From positions 1 to 37,294 of the forward strand of contig JAUQPW010000050.1 in assembly GCA_030550175.1 (NCBI GenBank): a DNA stretch of 37,294 bases, read 5' to 3'. The translations under genes and the position numbers were made by a program. Origin of the DNA: a bacterium. Lineage in GTDB: Bacteria; Moduliflexota; Moduliflexia; Moduliflexales; JAUQPW01. This document shows positions 31,853-37,294 of the stretch, piece after piece. Below the pieces are notes generated by a model. That model saw nothing but the letters and a program-made list of their open reading frames with translations, did not search any database and had not been told where the DNA came from. Within the stretch, counting starts at the first letter, position 1; each line of letters begins with the position of its first letter.

Positions 31853-33562
31853 ATGGATTCTAAACTCTTTAACGAAAAAGCCCTGGAGCAGATCAAAGAA
31901 GCCCAAGAAAAATGGGAATCGGAGACCCTGGCTCCTGCCCTTAAGAAGACTCCCGAACAGCGTGAAACCTTTCGAACCGTTTCTGACCTGGAGGTCAAAC
32001 GGGTTTACACGCCTGAAGATGTAAAGGAGTTGGATTATGCGAGGGATCTGAACTTTCCTGGTGCCTTTCCATTCACCCGAGGGGTATATCCCACCATGTA
32101 TCGGGGACGGCTGTGGACCCGACGGCAGATTGCCGGGTTTGGAACGGCTCGATCGACCAACGAACGGTACCGGTTCCTTCTCAAGCACGGACAAACAGGC
32201 ATCAGTACAGACTTTGATCACCCGACCCTGACAGGTTATGATTCGGATCATCCTCTGGCAGAAGGGGAAGTAGGACGGTTGGGAGTTGCCATTGATACCC
32301 TTCGGGACATGGAAGAGCTGTTTGAAGGGATTCCACTGGATCGGGTGAGTATTTCTTTAACCATCAACCATCCGGCAATTGTATTGCTGAGCCTTTTATT
32401 GGCCGTGGCCGAGAAACGGGGTGTTAAATGGGAAAATTTGCGGGGAACGGTCCAGAACGATTCGTTGAAGGAATTCCACGGGCAGAAAACCTTTGGCCTT
32501 CCTCCCCGCCCGGCTTTTAAGATTACCCTGGATGTGGTGGAGTATTGTACCCGGCATGTTCCCAACTGGAATACTATTTCCATCTCGGGTTATCATACCC
32601 GTGAGGCCGGATCTACCGCAGTTCAGGAACTCGCTTTTACCCTGGCCCAAGGGATGGCTTATGTGGAAGGCGGTCTCCGGCGAGGTCTCGCCATAGACGA
32701 TTTTGCACCCCGGCTTTCCTTCTTCTTCGGTTGCCACAACGATTTTTTTGAAGAGATCAGTAAATTTCGAGCTGCCAGAAGGTTGTGGGCCAGAATTATG
32801 AAAGAGCGATATGGAGCCAAAAAAGCCGAATCTATGCGGGTTCGGTTCCATACTCAGACCCTGGGTTCTACCCTGGTCCGGGAACAACCTAAAAATAACA
32901 TCGTCCGGGGAACCATTCAGGCACTGGCCGCGGTCCTGGGAGGAACTCAATCTCTCCATGTCAGTGGATACGATGAAGCTTATGATATTCCTTCGGAAGA
33001 AGCCATGATGATATCCTTACGCACCCAGCAAATCATCGGACATGAAAGTGGGGTTGTCAATACCATTGATCCACTGGCCGGATCTTATTTCGTGGAATCT
33101 TTAACCAATACCATGGAAGAAAAGGCCCGGGCGTATATAGAGAAAATCGAGACCCTCGGCAAGGGAAGTATGCTCGAAGGGATGCTTACAGCCATAGAGA
33201 AGGGATATATTGAAAAGGAAATCGCAGAAGCTGCCTATCAGTATCAACAGAAAATCGAAAAGAAGGACTATCTGGTCGTCGGTGTAAATGCCTATCAGTC
33301 TGAAGTTCAACAACCCATCGAGGTCTTTGAATTCGATCCGGCAGAGGAAGATCGACAGAAGGAGCGATTGGCAGAGGTTAAAAAATCCCGAAATCAAAGA
33401 GAAGTAGATAAAGCACTGGATAGACTACGAGAGGCAGTAGAGAAAAATGAAAACCTCATGCCCTGGATTTTGGAAGCCGTAAAGGTTTATGCCACAGAAG
33501 GGGAAATTATGGGTACACTTCGAGAATTGTACGGAGAATATAAAGATCCTGCTGTTTTTTAA
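31853..33562 (+). CDS. hcmA: B12-dependent 2-hydroxyacyl-CoA mutase, large subunit (predicted 2-hydroxyisobutyryl-CoA mutase HcmA)
   Basis: The 569-residue protein is the substrate-binding subunit of the methylmalonyl-CoA mutase superfamily, made without a fused B12 domain. FTRGVYPTMYRGRLWTRRQI (74-93) enters the TIM barrel. Specificity residues are I93 (Tyr89 in methylmalonyl-CoA mutase, Phe in isobutyryl-CoA mutase), D120 in GISTDFDHPT, and Q211 in KEFHGQKTF (Arg207 in methylmalonyl-CoA mutase). I93/D120/Q211 match, at a constant offset of three, the Ile90/Asp117/Gln208 of Aquincola tertiaricarbonis HcmA, which interconverts 2-hydroxyisobutyryl-CoA and 3-hydroxybutyryl-CoA. ISISGYHTREAG and RFHTQTLGSTL are intact. 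AGGAGG precedes ATG 31853. The small subunit follows after a 183-bp inverted repeat. No G-protein chaperone or acyl-CoA ligase gene is adjacent. Confidence 0.88.
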   Translation: MDSKLFNEKALEQIKEAQEKWESETLAPALKKTPEQRETFRTVSDLEVKRVYTPEDVKELDYARDLNFPGAFPFTRGVYPTMYRGRLWTRRQIAGFGTARSTNERYRFLLKHGQTGISTDFDHPTLTGYDSDHPLAEGEVGRLGVAIDTLRDMEELFEGIPLDRVSISLTINHPAIVLLSLLLAVAEKRGVKWENLRGTVQNDSLKEFHGQKTFGLPPRPAFKITLDVVEYCTRHVPNWNTISISGYHTREAGSTAVQELAFTLAQGMAYVEGGLRRGLAIDDFAPRLSFFFGCHNDFFEEISKFRAARRLWARIMKERYGAKKAESMRVRFHTQTLGSTLVREQPKNNIVRGTIQALAAVLGGTQSLHVSGYDEAYDIPSEEAMMISLRTQQIIGHESGVVNTIDPLAGSYFVESLTNTMEEKARAYIEKIETLGKGSMLEGMLTAIEKGYIEKEIAEAAYQYQQKIEKKDYLVVGVNAYQSEVQQPIEVFEFDPAEEDRQKERLAEVKKSRNQREVDKALDRLREAVEKNENLMPWILEAVKVYATEGEIMGTLRELYGEYKDPAVF

Positions 33563-33564
33563 GG

Positions 33565-33747
33565 TATGGAGGTGGAAAGGTATGGGAGTGTAGAGGTATG
33601 GGAGGGTGGGGGTGGGGGTATGGGAGTATGGAAGTATGGAAGTATGGAAAGGTGGAAGGATGGAGGTGGGAGAATTTACTCCTACACTTCCATACTTCCA
33701 CACTCCCACACCCCCATACTCCCATACTTCCATACTTCCATACCTCC
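33565..33747. repeat. Large inverted repeat built from 7-bp units, between hcmA and hcmB
   Basis: The left part is a run of GTATGGA/GTATGGG heptads with variants, purine-rich on the plus strand. The right part (about 33677-33747) is the same run inverted (TCCATAC, CCCATAC). The turn lies around GGGAGAATTTACTCC (about 33668-33682). The two arms can pair into a very long imperfect hairpin or cruciform. It starts 2 nt after the hcmA stop and ends 13 nt before the hcmB start. Confidence 0.92.
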
Positions 33748-33759
33748 CTACTTATTCCT

Positions 33760-34179
33760 ATGTCGGAACGGCCAATTAAAGTACTATTGGGAAAACTCGG
33801 TTTAGACGGACACGATCGGGGCATAAAGGTCATCGCAAAGGCCCTGCGAGATGCCGGTATGGAGGTTATTTACCTGGGAATGCGACTGACCCCGGATCAG
33901 GTTGCCCAGGCAGCTATCCATGAGGATGTAGATGTAGTCGGCGTAAGTCTTCTTTCTGGCGCACATATGCGACTTGTTCCCAAGTTAACCGAATTTCTTA
34001 AAGAAAAAGGGGTTTTAGATGAGGTGCTGGTAGTGCTGGGAGGAACCATTCCGGATCAAGATGTTCCTAAGCTGAAGGAGTCAGGGGTAGATGGAATTTT
34101 TCCAGTGGGAACTTCCCTGGAAGAGATTATCCAGTTTATTCAAACCCATATCAAACGAAAGATTGAAAAACCGGCTTGA
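33760..34179 (+). CDS. hcmB: B12-binding small subunit of the 2-hydroxyacyl-CoA mutase (HcmB)
   Basis: The 139-residue protein is a stand-alone cobalamin-binding domain. The histidine-ligand motif is D16-G-H18-D-R-G21 in GKLGLDGHDRGIKVIAKAL, followed by GVSLLSGAH (61-69) and VVLGGTIPDQDVPKL (91-105), which form the B12 nucleotide-tail pocket. Its length equals that of HcmB-type small subunits. The frame is open upstream through the heptad repeat, but ATG 33760 sits exactly at the domain's start, and upstream residues would be repeat-derived (Trp/Gly- then His/Pro-rich). No purine-rich Shine-Dalgarno precedes 33760, because the inverted arm there is pyrimidine-rich. Translation may depend on coupling to hcmA through the hairpin. 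Confidence 0.9.
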   Translation: MSERPIKVLLGKLGLDGHDRGIKVIAKALRDAGMEVIYLGMRLTPDQVAQAAIHEDVDVVGVSLLSGAHMRLVPKLTEFLKEKGVLDEVLVVLGGTIPDQDVPKLKESGVDGIFPVGTSLEEIIQFIQTHIKRKIEKPA

Positions 34180-34346
34180 ATCGAACTGTGAACCCGGCCA
34201 GAAGAAGTAAAACAAGGTTGAGAAACTTCCCATCACCACGGAAGAGGCTCAAACTTTAGGCCATATCAGAAGATGGTAAGAAACTCTCTCAAAAGTCCTG
34301 AACAGAAGAGGGATGCTTTGTATCTTTATTATTAACCAGGAGAGGA

Positions 34347-34379
34347 TTAATGTGATAACCCAAGTTGTTATCATGTTAA
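34347..34379. promoter_or_regulatory. Operator-like dyad ahead of the Ldh2-family gene
   Basis: TTAATGTGATAAC (34347-34359) and GTTATCATGTTAA (34367-34379) are inverted with two mismatches, around a 7-bp spacer. The inner arms TGATAAC/GTTATCA are perfect. It ends 29 nt before ATG 34409. No T-run follows, so a regulator site is likelier than a terminator. Confidence 0.45.
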
Positions 34380-34408
34380 AAAGTACAAGGGTGAGGTAAA
34401 AAATTCGT

Positions 34409-35482
34409 ATGGGGGCATATCCTGGAAGCGAAAAAGAACGAAGAATTTCGGCTGATACGCTTAAAAAAGTCGTTCAATCTATTTTCGAGCGTTGTGGGAT
34501 GTCGGCAGAGGATGCAGGGCTGTTAACCGAGACATTGGTGGTAGCAGACCTGCGAGGGGTTCATTCCCATGGAGTGATGCGGGTACCCAACTATGTCAGG
34601 AGGTTGCAGACAGGGGTGAATCCAAAGGGACGACCCCGGGTAGTAAAAGATACCGGGGCTGCTCTGGTAGTAGACGGGGGTAACAGTATGGGGCAGATTG
34701 GATCTACCTTTGCCATGCGTCAGGTCATTGAACGGGCCCGAACTACCGGGGTAGCTGTGGTGGCGGTTGGTGGAAGTAATCATTGTGGGGCTATGGCTTA
34801 TTATACCATGATGGCTCTCCCCGAAGACATGATCGGTCTGGCAACGACCAACGCGCTTCCGACCATGGCTCCATGGGGTGGAATAGACCGAATTTTGGGG
34901 ATCAATCCACTGAGTGTAGCCATTCCTGCAGGCGAGGAAATTCCCATTGTCTATGATGCCGCCTTTAGCTATTCGGCCCGGGGTAAGATCGAGGTTTATC
35001 ATCAGAAGGGCTTACAGATTCCGAGTACCTGGGCCTTTGATGCAGAAGGACGTCCAACGACCGATCCGGCGAAGGCTCTGGAGGGTCTGCTCCAGCCGAT
35101 TGGTGAATACAAAGGGACTTCGCTGGCTCTGATCATGGGGATTCTCTCGGCGGTCTTGTCTGGGGCCAGCTACGGAACCGAGTTAGGGGATCTGGAAAAA
35201 GGAGCAAAAGCCGGACAGGATGGTCATTTTTTCATGGCCCTGAGAATAGCCGCATTTGAAGATGTAGCCCGATTTAAGCACCGGGTAGATGGAATTATTC
35301 GGCAAATTCGTCATGGACGTAAGGCTCCGGGCTTTGACCGAATCTATTCCCCGGGTGAATTAGAAGCGGAAACCGAGATAAAATATCGAAAAGAAGGAAT
35401 TCCCCTGAACGAAGATACCTTGAAGGGAATTATAACGGCTGCAGAACAATTAGGAGTAGATGCATCTTTGATTCGATCCTAG
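34409..35482 (+). CDS. Ldh2/MdhC family NAD(P)-dependent oxidoreductase
   Basis: The 357-residue protein belongs to the malate/L-lactate/ureidoglycolate dehydrogenase family, which does not use a Rossmann fold. Landmarks are ADLRGVHSHGVMRVPNYVRR (46-65) with active-site H52-S-H54-G, VVAVGGSNHCGAMAYY (117-132) with H125, TNALPTMAPWGG and SYSARGKIEVYHQKG. Towards the end there are GTSLALIMGILSAVLSGA and KHRVDGIIRQIRHG. All conserved residues are present. The reaction is oxidation of a 2-hydroxyacid (or reduction of the 2-oxoacid); the substrate could be a sugar-acid breakdown product, given its neighbours. GTGAGGT lies before ATG 34409, and a dyad upstream suggests its own regulation. Confidence 0.9.
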   Translation: MGAYPGSEKERRISADTLKKVVQSIFERCGMSAEDAGLLTETLVVADLRGVHSHGVMRVPNYVRRLQTGVNPKGRPRVVKDTGAALVVDGGNSMGQIGSTFAMRQVIERARTTGVAVVAVGGSNHCGAMAYYTMMALPEDMIGLATTNALPTMAPWGGIDRILGINPLSVAIPAGEEIPIVYDAAFSYSARGKIEVYHQKGLQIPSTWAFDAEGRPTTDPAKALEGLLQPIGEYKGTSLALIMGILSAVLSGASYGTELGDLEKGAKAGQDGHFFMALRIAAFEDVARFKHRVDGIIRQIRHGRKAPGFDRIYSPGELEAETEIKYRKEGIPLNEDTLKGIITAAEQLGVDASLIRS

Positions 35483-35516
35483 TGTATTATTCTGCGCCTT
35501 TAGGGAAAAATAAAAT

Positions 35517-35934
35517 ATGGAAACATGGCAGCATCGCATGGCTTATGTAAACGGTATTCGACTACACTATGTCATTCAAGGGAGTGGTCCCTTACTGGTT
35601 TTGTTGCATGGATGGCCCCAAAGCTTATCAATGGCGGCTGATTATTCCGGCTTTGGCAAAACACTATACCGTTGTTGCTCCTGACCTGCGGGGTTATGGC
35701 TACTCAGATAAACCTGCCGGAGGTTATGATAAGCGGACCATGGCTACTGACATCCATGAATTAGTCCGATTGGTCCTGTGGGGTGGAGGAAGTGTCATCC
35801 ATCTTTTTAACGTCCTTGAAATTTGGCAAGAGTTTGCTCAAGATGTTCGAGGGGAAGCAATTCCCGAGTGCGGTCATTTTCTACCCGAGGAAAAACCTGA
35901 CATTATTCTAGAGAAGCTTTTAGAATTCCTTTAG
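35517..35934 (+). pseudogene. Alpha/beta hydrolase (haloacetate dehalogenase-like), frameshifted and internally deleted
   Basis: ATG 35517 begins METWQHRMAYVNGIRLHYVI, then GPLLVLLHGWPQ (oxyanion region). One extra base in the CCCCAAA tract near 35620 shifts the frame to YQWRLIIPALAKHYTVVAPD, then LRGYGYSDKPAGGYDKRTMA and TDIHELVR. At about 35772 this joins directly to LVLWGGGSVIHLFNVLEIWQ and ends ECGHFLPEEKPD. In intact relatives some 120-150 residues, including the GHDRGG nucleophile elbow and the cap domain, lie between ELVR and VLWG. The catalytic His (ECGH) remains but the nucleophile is gone. The gene is dead. Both ends are clearly homologous to one family. Confidence 0.85.
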
Positions 35935-35944
35935 GAATCGGGGG

Positions 35945-35992
35945 TCAGAAGCCCTTTTTATTCTGAATTCCGGCTCCTGATCCTTGATTTTT
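35945..35992. repeat. Dispersed CAGAAGTC-type inverted repeat, copy 4
   Basis: GGGTCAGAAGCC and GGCTCCTGATCC pair around TATTCTGAATTCC and are followed by a short T-run (TTGATTTTT). It separates the broken hydrolase from the enolase-superfamily gene and ends just before ATG 36001. Confidence 0.6.
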
Positions 35993-36000
35993 ATATCTAA

Positions 36001-37173
36001 ATGAAAATAACCAAAGTTGAAACGATTCATTGCGATGCAGGTTGGCGACCGTGGTCGTTCGTGAAAATTCAAACAGATGAAGGTATTACAGGGTATGGAG
36101 AATTTAGTAATCCCAGGGCACCGTTTGCCATAGCAGCCTGTGTTCAGGATCTTACACCTCTTTTGTTGGGTCAGGATCCAAGACCCATTGAGAAATTATA
36201 TTGGGATATGTACCGGGCTATGCGGCAGAATCCCGGCGGAATAGCTCAACAGGCAATTGCCGGAATCGACAACGCTTTATGCGATCTTAAAGCCAAGGCA
36301 CTGGGAATTCCTGTTTATGAATTATTCGGTGGACCTACTCGAGATGAGGTTCGGTTGTATTGGTCTCACTGTGGTACTTATCGAGCCATGTATCCCCAGA
36401 TCCTGGGGACCCCTCCTTTACGTTCCCTGGAGGACATTGCAAACCTCGGACAGGAAGTCGTGCGTCGAGGGTTTACCGCACTCAAAACCAACATTATAAC
36501 CCCCGGAGATCCTCCCCGTGTCGTCTGGCAAGGATTCGGTGGTGGATATGGAACTACCGACCAAAATATTACACATACCATCCTGCGGGACATTGAAAAC
36601 TTAATCGGAACCCTTCGACGGGCGGTAGGTGAAGAGGTAGATATCTGCCTGGATTTGAACTTCAATTTCAAAACGGAAGGGAATATACGTATTGCGAAGG
36701 CTGTGGAACCTTTTAACCTTTTATGGCTGGAAGTAGATACTTATGATCCCGACGCCCTCCTTCAGGTCAAACAATCCACGACCACCCGTATCTGTTCAGG
36801 CGAAAATCTTTATACATTACGAGGCTACCGACCCTTTTTTGATAAACATGCCATGGATATTGCCATGATCGATGTACCCTGGAATGGATTTACCCAATCA
36901 AAGAAGATAGCAGACCTGGCCGAGACCTATGAAATCAATATTGCCCCTCATAACTACTACAGCCACCTTTCTACCTTGATGAGTGCGCATCTTTGTGCCT
37001 GTGTGCCTAACGTACGCATCATGGAAACGGACGTCGATGATGTCCCCTGGAAAGATGAAATCATCACAGACCCGCCGGTTATCCAGAACGGCTATCTCAA
37101 AATTCCCAAGAAACCCGGATGGGGAGCAGATCTTAACGAGAAGGAAATAGCCCGGCATCCCTGGCCAAAATAA
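36001..37173 (+). CDS. Mandelate racemase/muconate lactonizing enzyme family protein (sugar-acid dehydratase type)
   Basis: The 390-residue protein has the enolase-superfamily layout. An N-terminal capping domain (MKITKVETIHCDAGWRPWSF, FVKIQTDEGITGYGE) is followed by the barrel. Metal ligands are D218 (CLDLNFNF), E244 (LWLEVDTYDP) and E268 (CSGENLYT). Candidate catalytic residues are K162 (ALKTNIITPGD) and H317 (INIAPHNYYSHLST), with D291 in MIDVPWNG as the partner of the His. The second barrel lysine of KxK is Asn here (K-T-N), so chemistry from that face may be limited to one base. Family members dehydrate or racemise sugar acids or hydroxyacids. The substrate is not identifiable. It follows a repeat and lies downstream of the Ldh2-family gene. 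Confidence 0.9.
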   Translation: MKITKVETIHCDAGWRPWSFVKIQTDEGITGYGEFSNPRAPFAIAACVQDLTPLLLGQDPRPIEKLYWDMYRAMRQNPGGIAQQAIAGIDNALCDLKAKALGIPVYELFGGPTRDEVRLYWSHCGTYRAMYPQILGTPPLRSLEDIANLGQEVVRRGFTALKTNIITPGDPPRVVWQGFGGGYGTTDQNITHTILRDIENLIGTLRRAVGEEVDICLDLNFNFKTEGNIRIAKAVEPFNLLWLEVDTYDPDALLQVKQSTTTRICSGENLYTLRGYRPFFDKHAMDIAMIDVPWNGFTQSKKIADLAETYEINIAPHNYYSHLSTLMSAHLCACVPNVRIMETDVDDVPWKDEIITDPPVIQNGYLKIPKKPGWGADLNEKEIARHPWPK

Positions 37174-37216
37174 TCGGTTATGTGGCTACCAGGGCCCTCC
37201 TACCCATTCCGACTGA

Positions 37217-37294
37217 GTAGTACCTTGTAAAGTTAGTTTTGTGGAATTCTCTGCCCTCACCCCTACACCCCTCTCCCACGCTGCGGGAGAGGGG
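37217..37294. repeat. Dispersed palindromic repeat, copy cut by the window end
   Basis: TTGTAAAGTTAGTTTTGTGG leads to CCCTCACCCCTACACCCCTC and the hairpin CTCTCCCACGCTGCGGGAGA. The flank and left arm match the copy at 4667. The right arm lies beyond the window. Confidence 0.75.

Noticed and set aside
32396..32959. 187-codon minus-strand ORF inside hcmA
   Set aside because: It is a shadow of the conserved mutase frame.
31853..33562. Plain methylmalonyl-CoA mutase large subunit
   Set aside because: Tyr89 and Arg207 equivalents are Ile and Gln, which do not fit methylmalonyl-CoA.
33565..33747. CRISPR array
   Set aside because: The units are 7 bp, contiguous and inverted in the second half, with no spacers.
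33598..33759. N-terminal 54-residue extension of HcmB
   Set aside because: It is translated heptad repeat (Trp/Gly then His/Pro rich). The B12 domain begins at ATG 33760.

Overview
The window looks like a chromosomal segment of an uncultivated, free-living Gram-negative bacterium of moderate GC. The evidence is cleaved signal peptides, a periplasmic PQQ dehydrogenase with its cytochrome c, a sigma-54 activator remnant, an exosortase remnant, large secreted repeat proteins and many palindromic intergenic repeats. The gene content recalls Deltaproteobacteria-, NC10- or Tectomicrobia-like lineages, but no 16S rRNA or ribosomal protein gene is present, so the phylum is open.

Layout. 0-2.2 kb: a small minus-strand ORF with an in-frame stop, a two-gene nucleotidyltransferase unit behind a good promoter, and a gutted PAS/sigma-54 activator. 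2.3-8.7 kb: citrate synthase, a beta-hydroxyacid dehydrogenase, a two-domain sulfurtransferase, a HEPN/MNT pair, a B12-binding radical SAM protein, a TPR remnant and a small membrane protein. 8.9-14 kb: an oxidative pentose phosphate block gnd-zwf-(peroxiredoxin)-opcA. The peroxiredoxin has TGA exactly at its peroxidatic cysteine codon and is probably a selenoprotein. 14-19 kb: a BtuF-like protein, a DUF58 protein, a decayed exosortase hit by a palindromic repeat, a membrane protein/winged-helix pair and YjbQ. 19.7-25 kb: a secreted 878-residue repeat protein, then a minus-strand PQQ alcohol dehydrogenase and cytochrome c. 25.5-29 kb: cupin, SRAP/YedK, a frameshifted CDP-alcohol phosphatidyltransferase, a TIGR04282-type glycosyltransferase, a small unknown gene and tRNA-Lys(CTT) with a strong terminator.

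29.2-37.3 kb resembles a catabolic island for sugar acids or branched hydroxy acids. It holds a broken ApnL-like lactonase fused by deletion to a truncated NAD-dependent epimerase, an SDR remnant, a two-subunit B12-dependent acyl-CoA mutase, an Ldh2-family oxidoreductase, a broken alpha/beta hydrolase and an enolase-superfamily dehydratase. The mutase has Ile93, Asp120 and Gln211, which match the Ile90/Asp117/Gln208 set of 2-hydroxyisobutyryl-CoA mutase, so it is predicted to be HcmAB rather than methylmalonyl-CoA mutase. Its two genes are separated by a roughly 180-bp inverted repeat built from a 7-bp unit.

Two themes run through the window. Several genes have lost internal or terminal blocks or have homopolymer frameshifts, which means either real decay or assembly error. 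Several families of dispersed palindromes sit between genes, and one copy sits inside the exosortase gene.
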